DNA of 64,000 bases, taken from a bacterium 1XD21-13. GTDB lineage: Bacteria > Bacillota > Clostridia > Lachnospirales > Lachnospiraceae. The notes beneath the pieces were generated by a model, which saw only the letters and a program-made list of their open reading frames with translations, was not told where the DNA came from and ran no database searches. Below, piece by piece: positions 32,899-40,807 of the stretch. Numbering within the stretch: position 1 is the first letter of the stretch; every line of letters begins with the position of its first letter. The stretch lies in NCBI GenBank assembly GCA_009917555.1, contig QZDX01000011.1:1-64000 (forward strand), written 5' to 3'. The translations under genes were made by a program, and so were the position numbers.

Positions 32899-34032
32899 TT
32901 ATGATCTGGCCGTTTCCTCGCCCAATATCACGTCCACACAGTCCCCCAGGGCATGGGGCACCTCAATGCACAGATGAGTCCGCCCATTTTCCTGGTAGGA
33001 AAAGCCTCTCGGTGTCTCCCGGTTATCGCCATAGTCAAAGTCTCTCAGCACATCCGCCAGCTGCTCCGCCGTCCCGTAGAGAATGGACAGACGATCCTTA
33101 AGCTCTTCCCCCAATTCCCCCTCTACCCTATAGCCCTCGCCGGACAGGAGCGTCTCTGCCAGCTCATCCACATCCTGGTAATAAGCCAGCCGCACACTCT
33201 CGCCGGAGGTCATATCAATGTTATAGGTATACCGGAACCGCCTGGGATGCTCCTCTTCCTCTGTCCCATAATATCCCTCGATCAAAATGGAGAGAAGCTG
33301 ATCATTCATGGTCTCTATTGTATAAGAAACCTCCAGACTGCTCCCTTCCTTAGCATCCTCAAGGGCCTTTCTGGCATGTCCGCTGATGACCTCATTCCAT
33401 TTTTCCTGAATCTCCTCCTGGAAAAGCCCTGCAATCTGAGGATAGGAAATCCGTATCTGATCTTTTGACAGCTCCTTTTCTACCACCTGGTAGGAAGCCT
33501 CCTGATAAGGATACTGCCTGAGGGCCTCCGAGTAAACACCGCGGCCTGTATTCAGCGTCTCCCCCTCCACCGTAATGAGAATAGCCTTTCCCTCATAGGC
33601 ATCCAGAAATGTATTAACCACACTGCCCATGGTCAGGGCCTCCTCCGATGCGTCCAGACCGGAAAGATACTCCTCAAAATCCTCCGGCAAATCCAGGGTC
33701 AATAAAAGTCCGTCCTCCTGCTTCTTCCTTTCAAAGTCCTGTGCCGTCATGGTATCCGGCACCATCTGGTAAAAGGACAGATTCAAAAGGAGAATCTCCG
33801 GTGTGATTTCCTCTGTCCGGGCCATGCTGACGCAGAGGTTCTCTTTGCTGTCATCGCTGTGGAAAATGCGGATAGGGATTCCGGAGGAGCCTGTATTCTC
33901 TGTTCTTTCCCCAGAGATGTCCTCCTGGGGCACCGCGGCAGATTTTCCTGACCCTTCCCTTCTGCCACAGGCAGAAAAAAAGAGCATCAGAAAGAAAGTT
34001 CCACATAAAATGATTTTCTTCACGGTCCTCAC
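32899..34032 (-). CDS. Lipoprotein with GerMN and DUF4163/DUF3298-like domains
   Basis: The 377-residue protein has a signal peptide and lipobox FFSACG. The first half matches the GerMN domain: LTLDLPEDFEEYLS, then MGSVVNTFLDAYEGKAILITVEGETL. The second half (VSYTIETMNDQLLSILIEGYYG, YTYNIDMTSGESVRL, and a C-terminal FSYQENGRTHLCIEVPHALG) resembles the DUF4163/DUF3298 pair seen in RsiV-like and other surface proteins. It is expected on the outer face of the membrane; the function is unknown. It stands alone, followed downstream only by the AT-rich region that carries the ncRNA promoter. Confidence 0.75.
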   Translation of the reverse strand: MRTVKKIILCGTFFLMLFFSACGRREGSGKSAAVPQEDISGERTENTGSSGIPIRIFHSDDSKENLCVSMARTEEITPEILLLNLSFYQMVPDTMTAQDFERKKQEDGLLLTLDLPEDFEEYLSGLDASEEALTMGSVVNTFLDAYEGKAILITVEGETLNTGRGVYSEALRQYPYQEASYQVVEKELSKDQIRISYPQIAGLFQEEIQEKWNEVISGHARKALEDAKEGSSLEVSYTIETMNDQLLSILIEGYYGTEEEEHPRRFRYTYNIDMTSGESVRLAYYQDVDELAETLLSGEGYRVEGELGEELKDRLSILYGTAEQLADVLRDFDYGDNRETPRGFSYQENGRTHLCIEVPHALGDCVDVILGEETARS

Positions 34033-34130
34033 CCCTTTCCCTGAACCTACACCGGGCTTATCTGCTCCGGCGATACCAACATTCTTTTTCTACCGGCCGC
34101 ATCTATGGTTATGTCCTTCTGTCAATGGCA

Positions 34131-34198
34131 AAAGAAAAAATTAAGGCATTACTGTCTTCGCCCTTTTTATAAGCATAGCAGTAACACCTTAATTTTTT
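34131..34198. terminator. Bidirectional terminator after the glycosyltransferase operon
   Basis: TTAAGG-CA-TTACTG (34141-34154) pairs with CAGTAA-CA-CCTTAA (34179-34192), with a small symmetric CA/CA internal loop. T-runs flank both sides (AAAAGAAAAAA before, TTTTTTAT after). Confidence 0.75.
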
Positions 34199-34303
34199 AT
34201 GAAGAAAAATCAAGTTTCCAATTAAATTTTTCCGATACTTTCCATTCTTTTCCTGTTCTTTTGCAGCCTTAAGTTATGGACCGTATAAAAATGGCCTATT
34301 TCT

Positions 34304-35305
34304 TTACATAATCGCCGTCTTTGCATACAGGCGGTACAGCTTCCCCGCCTGGTGAAATACATCCCTCTCCATGGCACGCATCCTCCCCTGGGAAGTCAGA
34401 TCCGGCAGCTCTCCCTCCAGAATCTGGCTAATCAAGCGTTCAAATTCCGCCTGGCTGCTTCCCTTATACACATCTGCCCGGTTCTCAAGCCATCCCTCGT
34501 AAACCGGGATGTCACGCAGCAGCACCGGAATCTCACAGGAGAGAGCCTCCAAGACCACAATTCCCTCCGTCTCCTCATAGGAGGGGAAGAAAAACAGGTC
34601 GCTGCCGCTGTATGCCTCCCGTATTTCCTCCGAAGATACATAGCCTGCAAAGGTCAGATTGGGCAGACGGGTGCGCACAGCCCTCCTTACTTTTCCCGGG
34701 ATCTGAATATCCGGCGTGTAACCAAACCAGATAAATTGATACTCCGGCATCCTCTGGGCCAGCTCTACAAAATCCAGGATTCCCTTTCGTTCAAAATAGA
34801 GCCCTACGGACAGGATGACCCGATCCGTTTCTGTAAATCCATACTCTCTTCGGAACCGGCTGCGTACAGCCATATTTTTCTGAAACCGGAATGTATCCAC
34901 CCCATTGGAGATCACAGCAATGGGCTTGCGGATTCCATACTTCATTAAAAGGGAACGGGAATAGGCCGTTGGAGTAAGGATCAAATCTCCCAGCTCATAG
35001 CATTTTACCAGCCACCGCTGAAACAATGGGGCCAATAAATTGGATCCGATAAAGGAATCCTCAAAATCCTCCCTGGTAGAGTGGGCATGGTAAATCACCT
35101 TTTTCCCTGCCCTTTTGGCTCTCCTTGCCATAAGGTAATCACTGGGTAGGATGCTGTTCAGATGAACAATGTCATAATCCTCCTCCGGATTGGCGGTAAC
35201 CTCCACTCCATTTTCCTCAAGGGAATCTCTTTGCATCTGCATAGCCCGTCCAATTCCACTCCGTGAAAGCAGTTTCTGATTCTTCGAATACAAAAGCACC
35301 TTCAT
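34304..35305 (-). CDS. GT4-family glycosyltransferase (glycolipid type)
   Basis: The 333-residue GT-B enzyme has the C-terminal donor-site signature PSYEETEGIVVLEALSCEIPVLLRDIPVY (the EX7E motif) and VISNGVDTFRF. The N-terminus reads VLLYSKNQKLLSRSGIGRAMQMQ. It resembles the second enzyme of firmicute diglycosyl-diacylglycerol synthesis (CpoA-like). The start lies inside the 3' end of the preceding glycosyltransferase gene, an 89-base overlap, with GAGG ten bases upstream. With its neighbours it likely adds the second sugar to a membrane glycolipid. Confidence 0.82.
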   Translation of the reverse strand: MKVLLYSKNQKLLSRSGIGRAMQMQRDSLEENGVEVTANPEEDYDIVHLNSILPSDYLMARRAKRAGKKVIYHAHSTREDFEDSFIGSNLLAPLFQRWLVKCYELGDLILTPTAYSRSLLMKYGIRKPIAVISNGVDTFRFQKNMAVRSRFRREYGFTETDRVILSVGLYFERKGILDFVELAQRMPEYQFIWFGYTPDIQIPGKVRRAVRTRLPNLTFAGYVSSEEIREAYSGSDLFFFPSYEETEGIVVLEALSCEIPVLLRDIPVYEGWLENRADVYKGSSQAEFERLISQILEGELPDLTSQGRMRAMERDVFHQAGKLYRLYAKTAIM

Positions 35306-36452
35306 GTCGTCTTACCTCTTTTTTATATAAGCTGTCTACCGCCCGTCCAAAGGCTTCTGTTCCGAATGCCTTTGCCAGCTCCCGGCTGTGGGCGCTCATC
35401 CTCTCACGTACCTCCTGTTTGCAGACAAGCTCCTTTACGTAGCTTCCAAATTCCTCTCTGGTGCGGTAGGAATAGCCGTTTTTTCCCTGATCCAGTACCC
35501 CTGCCAGGCAGGGATCTCTTCGGCACACCAGAGGGAGCCCGCTTGCCAGGGCTTCCACATAGGTCAGTCCCTGGGTCTCGCTGGTGGATGCACAGACAAA
35601 GAGATCCGCCATCTGGTAAAAGGCCGGAACCATCTTGGGATCTGCCATTCCATAAAAGCATGCCTGCTCCGAAAGTCCCAGCTCCCCGGAAAGCTTTTTC
35701 AGGCTCTCCTCCGCCGGGCCACCGCCCACAATCAGCAGTACGGCCTCCCTGCCGGAAATCCCTGCTTCCTTCCATCCGTACAGAAGCTCGTCCACCTGCT
35801 TTTCAAAGCCCAGACGCCCCAGGCTTAGAACCACCCGGACACCGGGCGCAATGCCGCACTCCTCCCGAAGCTTCTCAAGAGCCTCCGGGGATACGGGCCT
35901 GGAAAACTGCTCTAACTGAATTCCTGTGGGAATGATGGCTGTCCTCTTGTTTACCCCATAGCTTAAAAAGGTCCGCTCCACCTTTTTGGTAGGTGTTATG
36001 ATGCGGTCTACCGGCCGGAGCCTCCACCGCATACAGGCGGCCACCGCCGCAGATCCCAGATGTTTTCCCATGGGGATATATTTTGTATACTGCTCATACA
36101 AGGTATGGCAGGTATGTATAAACACGGCTCCCGTATCCTCGGCAATCCGCTTTCCATAGCTAAAGGTACAGAACTCGCACTGGCTGTGAACCACATCGGG
36201 CATCCACTCCGTCAGCTCTCTCCGATAGGTACTGTCTCCCGGAACCGGAATCCGAACTCCCGGATAAATGCCGGAGGGAACGGAACGCAGATACCACACA
36301 TTTCCCTCCTGGTAAGCCTTTCCCTTGTCGGAAACCGTCAGAATCCGCACCTCATGACCCTGCCTGGTAAGCTCCTCCTCCAGGTTGAGAACCGAAGTCA
36401 CCACGCCGTTAATGGTAGAACGGAACAAATCCGTTGTTATCAGTATTTTCAT
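35217..36452 (-). CDS. GT4-family glycosyltransferase (diacylglycerol glucosyltransferase-like)
   Basis: The 411-residue GT-B enzyme begins MKILITTDLFRSTINGVVTSVLNLEEEL. It has VHSQCEFCTFSYGKRIA, IPTGIQLEQF and the donor motif CASTSETQGLTYVEALASGLPLV. This is the pattern of 1,2-diacylglycerol 3-glucosyltransferases of Firmicutes. I choose ATG 36452, which overlaps the VTT gene by four bases and follows GGGAGGAG. The C-terminus runs about 30 residues past the usual end and into the next gene. It probably makes monoglycosyl-diacylglycerol, the first step of a glycolipid. Confidence 0.83.
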   Translation of the reverse strand: MKILITTDLFRSTINGVVTSVLNLEEELTRQGHEVRILTVSDKGKAYQEGNVWYLRSVPSGIYPGVRIPVPGDSTYRRELTEWMPDVVHSQCEFCTFSYGKRIAEDTGAVFIHTCHTLYEQYTKYIPMGKHLGSAAVAACMRWRLRPVDRIITPTKKVERTFLSYGVNKRTAIIPTGIQLEQFSRPVSPEALEKLREECGIAPGVRVVLSLGRLGFEKQVDELLYGWKEAGISGREAVLLIVGGGPAEESLKKLSGELGLSEQACFYGMADPKMVPAFYQMADLFVCASTSETQGLTYVEALASGLPLVCRRDPCLAGVLDQGKNGYSYRTREEFGSYVKELVCKQEVRERMSAHSRELAKAFGTEAFGRAVDSLYKKEVRRHEGAFVFEESETAFTEWNWTGYADAKRFP

Positions 36453-37042
36453 GCTAACACTCCTCCCAGCCAGGTGCCTGCGTAAACCAGTGCCAGACTG
36501 TATATGGCAATGGACGCCGGCTTTCCCAGCAAGATAATCGTACAAAATTTTTTCCAGGACATACGGGTGAGCCCTGCCAGCATACACAGGAAATCATCCG
36601 GTGCACAGGGGAAGAAAATGGCCAGCGCAAAGAACCGGTCAAACTTTTTGCCCCTCTCCAGCCAGCCTGCGTATTTCTCATAGGTTTCTTCCTTTACCAG
36701 AGACTGCACAAGGCATTTCCCGTAGCGCCTCGCCAGATAGAAGTTGATGCATGAGCCGATGACAATTCCAATGTAATTGTAGAGCAGCCCCTCCCAGGCC
36801 CCGAACAGTACCACGCCCACAGCGCAGGTAATGCCGCCGGGGATGATGGGGATCACCACCTGGATGATCTGTATCAGCACAAAAAGCAGGGGTCCGTAGA
36901 TGCCGCTTTTTGACACCAGGGCTTCCATCTGGCTCCGGTCTGTGAAGATTCCCGTCCTGATTCCGTAGATGGTGAATATGAGAAGTGCCCCCATGGAGCA
37001 CCAGGTTATGAAATTGATGATTTTCTGTTTCCTTGGGGTCAT
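36449..37042 (-). CDS. TVP38/TMEM64-type VTT-domain membrane protein
   Basis: The 197-residue protein has about five transmembrane helices and the VTT (SNARE-associated) signature: IIPGGITCAVGVVLFGAWEGLLYNYIGIVIGSCINFYLARRYG, then FFPCAPDDFLCMLAGLTRMSWKKF. Members of this superfamily, including DedA proteins, have been linked to lipid and polyprenyl-phosphate flipping. It leads an operon with two glycolipid glycosyltransferases and could present lipid substrates across the membrane; this is inferred from context. Confidence 0.85.
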   Translation of the reverse strand: MTPRKQKIINFITWCSMGALLIFTIYGIRTGIFTDRSQMEALVSKSGIYGPLLFVLIQIIQVVIPIIPGGITCAVGVVLFGAWEGLLYNYIGIVIGSCINFYLARRYGKCLVQSLVKEETYEKYAGWLERGKKFDRFFALAIFFPCAPDDFLCMLAGLTRMSWKKFCTIILLGKPASIAIYSLALVYAGTWLGGVLA

Positions 37043-37194
37043 GCCTCTCTCCTTTCCCTGTTGTGGCCTTGTTTTTTATTGCTTCTATCCTTCTAAACGA
37101 TTATTCTACTCCAATTTCTTCATAATTTTCTCTATTTTTCTGATTCTTAAAACAATTTTAAGAATTTTCGCTGGAATTTGGGGGCTTTCATTAA

Positions 37195-37242
37195 AAAACC
37201 TCACCAACTCTCAGGACTACTCCCGAAAATTGGCAAGGTTTT
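37195..37242 (-). terminator. Terminator of dapAB
   Basis: On the leftward strand AAAACCTTGCCAA pairs with TTGGTGAGGTTTT (one mismatch or bulge), ending in a run of six U. It lies 59 bases after the dapB stop. Confidence 0.7.
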
Positions 37243-37300
37243 ATTTCACTTCCCATTCAATGGTGCACTGTCTGATTACTAGGCAAACAATACATTGAGC

Positions 37301-38056
37301 TTACCCGATCACATCACTCATATCATACCGGCCGGCAGGCTTTCCTGCCAAGAACTTGGCTGCCTGCACAGCGCCTTTGCCAAAGACCGCCCTGGAATAG
37401 GCCCGATGCTCAAAGGTCAGCACCTCGTCCGTTCCCGCAAAGATCACATCGTGATCCCCCACAATGGTTCCTCCCCGGACTGCCGAGATTCCAAGCTCCT
37501 TTGCCCCTCTCTTCTGCCTTACCTGGCTTCTGTCATACACATAGGTGTAAGCTCCGTCCTCTGCCTCATTGATGGCATCTGCCAGAGCAACAGCCGTACC
37601 GCTGGGCGCATCCAGCTTTTGATTGTGGTGCTTTTCCACAATCTCAATATCAAAGCCAGCCTCCGACAGAACCGGTGCCGCCTCCTTAAGCAGCTTCAGC
37701 AGAAGATTGATTCCCAGGGACATATTGGCAGATTTAAGAACCGCAGTCTCCTTAGCCGCCCTCTCTACCTTCTCAAGCTGCTCACCGGAAAGCCCTGTGG
37801 TACACAAAACCACCGGCAGCTTCTTGGCTGTGCAGTAGTCAAGCAGCCCATCCACAGCACCTGCGTTGGAAAAATCAATCGCCACATCTGCCTCTACATC
37901 ACAATCCTCAATCCTTGCAAATACAGGAAATGGATTGGATACACCATCAAAGGTATCCACACCTGCCACGATTTCCGCCTCCGCATCCTCCCGAAGCAAG
38001 CCCGCAATCATCTGTCCCATCCGGCCGTTACAGCCGTGCATCAGTACTCTAATCAT
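37301..38056 (-). CDS. dapB: 4-hydroxy-tetrahydrodipicolinate reductase
   Basis: The 251-residue enzyme begins MIRVLMHGCNGRMGQM, the NAD(P)H-binding glycine motif, and contains the catalytic signature IEIVEKHHNQKLDAPSGTA (in the sequence: EIVEKHHNQKL then DAPSGTA). It reduces the product of DapA in lysine and diaminopimelate synthesis. The start at 38056 follows the dapA stop by one base, with GAGG nine bases upstream, so translation is coupled. The longer frame to 38083 is not needed. Confidence 0.96.
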   Translation of the reverse strand: MIRVLMHGCNGRMGQMIAGLLREDAEAEIVAGVDTFDGVSNPFPVFARIEDCDVEADVAIDFSNAGAVDGLLDYCTAKKLPVVLCTTGLSGEQLEKVERAAKETAVLKSANMSLGINLLLKLLKEAAPVLSEAGFDIEIVEKHHNQKLDAPSGTAVALADAINEAEDGAYTYVYDRSQVRQKRGAKELGISAVRGGTIVGDHDVIFAGTDEVLTFEHRAYSRAVFGKGAVQAAKFLAGKPAGRYDMSDVIG

Positions 38057-38057
38057 C

Positions 38058-38948
38058 CTATTTAACCTCGATTCCAAAATCAATCATTGCCTTTTTCAGA
38101 TTTTCCTTGTGCTCCGGCTCCATCTCTGTGAGAGGCATCCGAAGAGGTCCGGCCTCCATCCCCATCATGTTGAGGGCCGCCTTCACCGGAATGGGATTCA
38201 CCTCACAGAACAGCTGATCCACCAGAGGAATTGCCCGAAGCTGAATCTCCCGGCTGCCTGCAATATCACCCTCCAGGAACTTTGCCACCATATCGTGAGT
38301 CTCTCTAGGTGCCACATTGGAAAGCACGGAGATCACACCCAGACCGCCTAAGGATAACAGCGGAACCACCTGATCATCATTTCCCGAATACAGCTCAATG
38401 CATCCGTCTGCCAGCTCCATGAGCTTTGCCACCTGTGAAATATTGCCGCTGGCCTCCTTGATGCCCACAATATTTTCCACATTCTTTACCAGCTCCACGG
38501 CCGTCTGAGGCTGAATGTTGCAGCCTGTCCGGCTGGGTACATTATACATAATGATTGGAAGCTTTACGGAGTTTGCAATGGCCGTATAGTGGGCAATCAA
38601 CCCTTTCTGCGTTGCCTTGTTATAATAGGGCGTTACAATCAACAAAGCATCAGCGCCGTATTTTTCTGCCTCTGTTGACAGGTAAATGGCTGTCTCCGTG
38701 CAATTAGACCCAGTTCCTGCAATCACCGGAACCCGGCCTGCCACGTGATCGATGGTAAATTTGATCGCTTCCAAATGCTCCTCGTGAGTCAATGTGGAAG
38801 ATTCTCCCGTAGTGCCGCAAATTACAATGGCATCCGTGTGATTGGCAATCTGATAATCCAAAAGCTCCGCAAGCTTCGGAAAATTGATCTCCCTGTTCTC
38901 CGTAAATGGTGTAACAATGGCTACTGCCGCTCCCTTAAAAATAGACAT
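38058..38948 (-). CDS. dapA: 4-hydroxy-tetrahydrodipicolinate synthase
   Basis: The 296-residue TIM barrel has CGTTGESSTLTHEEH, the catalytic Tyr in MYNVPSRTG and the Schiff-base Lys in VGIKEASGN. It condenses pyruvate with aspartate semialdehyde, the committed step of lysine and diaminopimelate synthesis. AGGAGG precedes the ATG. Expression is controlled by a lysine riboswitch in the 300-base leader. Confidence 0.97.
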   Translation of the reverse strand: MSIFKGAAVAIVTPFTENREINFPKLAELLDYQIANHTDAIVICGTTGESSTLTHEEHLEAIKFTIDHVAGRVPVIAGTGSNCTETAIYLSTEAEKYGADALLIVTPYYNKATQKGLIAHYTAIANSVKLPIIMYNVPSRTGCNIQPQTAVELVKNVENIVGIKEASGNISQVAKLMELADGCIELYSGNDDQVVPLLSLGGLGVISVLSNVAPRETHDMVAKFLEGDIAGSREIQLRAIPLVDQLFCEVNPIPVKAALNMMGMEAGPLRMPLTEMEPEHKENLKKAMIDFGIEVK

Positions 38949-38979
38949 ATCCTCTCCTCCTATTCCAGTTCCGTAAATT

Positions 38980-39010
38980 AAAAGAGGCCGACCCTCACGA
39001 AGTCCGCCCC
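38980..39010 (-). terminator. Riboswitch expression-platform terminator of dapAB
   Basis: On the leftward RNA GGGGC-GGAC (39010-39002) pairs with GTC-GCCTC (38992-38984) around a short loop, followed by UUUUAAUUU. It sits between the lysine aptamer and dapA, as expected for lysine-induced premature termination. Confidence 0.65.
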
Positions 39011-39042
39011 TAAAGAATCGCTCTTTTGCTGTGAATTCTCTC

Positions 39043-39205
39043 GATAGCGCCCCATCAGTGTCTGATGACAGTCATATACCTCTTTGGCATATGCCCAAGA
39101 AACAGCCTGCAGAAAGCTGCCTCTTTCGGCGTCCGCCCCTTTTCCTCTCCTTCCTCTATGTCTGCCATATCCGAAAAGGTACTCTTGGAGAACGCAACCT
39201 CTATC
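39043..39205 (-). ncRNA. Lysine riboswitch aptamer (L box)
   Basis: The leftward RNA starts GATAGAGGTTGCG, continues with CCAAGAGTA, then GGAAAAGGGGCGGACGCCGAAAG (conserved AAGGGG and GCCGAA blocks) and GACTGTCATCA, and ends TGGGGCGCTATC. Its ends pair GATAG with CTATC as the P1 helix. These are the hallmark blocks of the L box. It controls dapAB: with lysine bound, the downstream terminator should form. Confidence 0.93.
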
Positions 39206-39236
39206 ATATTCCTCTTAAATTATCCATATCAGCCTT

Positions 39237-39265
39237 ACTGTACCACACGGCCATATGATTGTCAA
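39237..39265 (-). promoter_or_regulatory. Promoter of the riboswitch-dapAB transcript
   Basis: TTGACA (39265-39260), 17 bases and TACAGT (39242-39237) on the leftward strand, about 30 bases before the aptamer. Confidence 0.75.
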
Positions 39266-39299
39266 CGAAATTTCCTTTTCATCCAAGGTTTCTAAAAAT

Positions 39300-39785
39300 T
39301 TATTTCAAAGTGTCAATCTTCACCACATCATCCGCATAGGGATACAGGGATTCGCACATATTGATTCCCGTCAGAACCAGCTCCATGCTCTCGTCCTTGG
39401 CTTCCACCAGAGCTGTGAGCTCAGCCTCTGTGATAATGCCTCTGTCCACCAGGCCCAGCACCTCATCCAGAATAAGAATATCACAGCCGTCTGTTGTCAT
39501 GACCTTTCTGGCAAAATTCATGCCGTTCCGGATATTCACGGCTTCCTCCTCCTGCTGCTCCGGTGACAGGGATTCATACTCCACATCCCATTTTTCAAAG
39601 GAAAACACCTTAATCTCCGGCTCCAGTCGCTTGATAAACTCATCCTTCTCCTTTACCTTTCCCTTAAGGAAGCGGATGATAATCACAGACTTACCATTGC
39701 CGGCACCAGTAATTCCCCGCCCAATGGCCGCTGAGGTCTTACCCTTTCCCTCGCCGCAGATAATCATAATCTGTCCCTTCTCCAT
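39300..39785 (-). CDS. Cob(I)yrinic acid a,c-diamide adenosyltransferase (BtuR/CobO type)
   Basis: The 161-residue P-loop protein begins MEKGQIMIICGEGKGKTSAAIGRGI and has the conserved blocks RFLKGK, FARKVMTTDGCDILILDEVLG and LVLTGINMCESLYPYADDVVKI (typical of CobA/BtuR). It transfers adenosyl from ATP to cobalt in corrinoids. ATG 39785 has GGAG seven bases upstream; the longer frame to 39863 contains the promoter. The gene ends just upstream of the dapAB promoter. Confidence 0.87.
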   Translation of the reverse strand: MEKGQIMIICGEGKGKTSAAIGRGITGAGNGKSVIIIRFLKGKVKEKDEFIKRLEPEIKVFSFEKWDVEYESLSPEQQEEEAVNIRNGMNFARKVMTTDGCDILILDEVLGLVDRGIITEAELTALVEAKDESMELVLTGINMCESLYPYADDVVKIDTLK

Positions 39786-39865
39786 CCCTGCACTCCTTTC
39801 CTGCTCCCAAAATAAAAGCAGGAGCATCAGATGTCGTGTTGTAATCTCGGTACTATAATGCATCT

Positions 39866-39894
39866 ATCATACACCAATTACGCGGGAATTGCAA
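39866..39894 (-). promoter_or_regulatory. Promoter of the adenosyltransferase gene
   Basis: TTGCAA (39894-39889), 17 bases and TATGAT (39871-39866) on the leftward strand. No cobalamin riboswitch was seen in the short leader. Confidence 0.6.
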
Positions 39895-39972
39895 ATTTTT
39901 TCAATTATACTGCCATGTTCTCTTTGTGAGCCAGCTCCCACAAAAATCATGGCACGGATTCTTTCGCATGGC

Positions 39973-40602
39973 TCAGTTTTCCTCATAATCCAGCTTACTC
40001 ACCGAAACCTCATAAGCCACTCTTTTTTCAGATTCCAACTCATCTATTTTTTTCACATATTCCCTGCTCTGTATTCTGCCCCAGATTTGAGCATGACCGC
40101 CCACTTCAAAGCCGGAGGCAAAACGGGCGTTTCTTCCCCAGCAGATACAGGGAATATAGTCTGACTTTCCATAAGGGCGGTTCACTGCAATCAGCAAGTC
40201 CGCAATCTCTCGGCCAAGAGGTGTCTTCCGATACACCGGAGGCTTGCATATGTATCCATCCAGAAAAATCTGGTTGGTCTTCGCATTCTCCACCTCGTCC
40301 TCCAGAAATTCTACCTCCCTGGCGAAAACAGACAGCACCAGTCTGTTTTTCTTCTCTTCATGCCGGTTATAGGAGCGGAATTGGCCTGCCACTCGGATAT
40401 ACTCACCACTGTAATCCTCCCCCACATTGATAAGCCGCTCCGAAATCATGACCGGAATGATATCGGCCGAATCGCTCAGCCGCTTTACCAGCACATCCAT
40501 CATATAGAAGCCCTCTCCAAAGACCTCATGGCTGAATGTAAATTCCGAAACAATTTCTCCAATTACCGACACCTGGTTGTTTTCAATCACCTTATCTGAC
40601 AT
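39973..40602 (-). CDS. Single-stranded-DNA-binding-like protein with two OB folds
   Basis: The 209-residue protein has two OB-like halves: residues about 8-105 (NNQVSVIGEIVSEFTFSHEVFGEGFYMMDVLVKRLS, then GEYIRVAGQFRSYN) and about 110-200 (NQIFLDGYICKPPVYRKTPLGREIADLLIAVNR, then IPCICWGRNARFASGFEVGGHAQIWGRIQSREY). The second half matches SSB (P.x.R.TP.G.x.I.D....V.R). It lacks the acidic SSB tail, so it differs from the replicative SSB and is probably an accessory SSB-like protein common in clostridia. ATG 40602 has GGGAG upstream; the longer frame to 40680 reads into the divergent promoter region. Confidence 0.8.
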   Translation of the reverse strand: MSDKVIENNQVSVIGEIVSEFTFSHEVFGEGFYMMDVLVKRLSDSADIIPVMISERLINVGEDYSGEYIRVAGQFRSYNRHEEKKNRLVLSVFAREVEFLEDEVENAKTNQIFLDGYICKPPVYRKTPLGREIADLLIAVNRPYGKSDYIPCICWGRNARFASGFEVGGHAQIWGRIQSREYVKKIDELESEKRVAYEVSVSKLDYEEN

Positions 40603-40727
40603 AACGCAAGTTCTCCCTTCTTCTTCTTGTATTTTGGTATCTTTACATATATATGAAAGAAAAAATTTTTTTAGAACCATTTTCTGGAAATTTTTTTATT
40701 TTTTTTATTTTGCTTCTTATTTTTCTG

Positions 40728-40755
40728 TTGTATTCCCTCATAAATGTGGTAAACT
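40728..40755 (+). promoter_or_regulatory. Likely promoter of typA
   Basis: TTGTAT (40728-40733), 16 bases and TAAACT (40750-40755) preceded by TGG (extended -10). The start codon follows 53 bases later. Confidence 0.5.
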
Positions 40756-40807
40756 GTATAAGTTAATGGTATGAAAATTAAGAAATAGCAATTACGAGGA
40801 AATGTTT

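Noticed and set aside
37143-37165. Inverted repeat ATTCTTAAAA-CAA-TTTTAAGAAT upstream of the VTT gene
   Set aside because: AT-only palindromes of this length are common in low-GC spacers, and no promoter geometry clearly uses it.
39300-39930. A cobalamin riboswitch ahead of the adenosyltransferase gene
   Set aside because: The leader between the promoter (39866) and the start (39785) is only about 75 bases and lacks the B12-box pattern.
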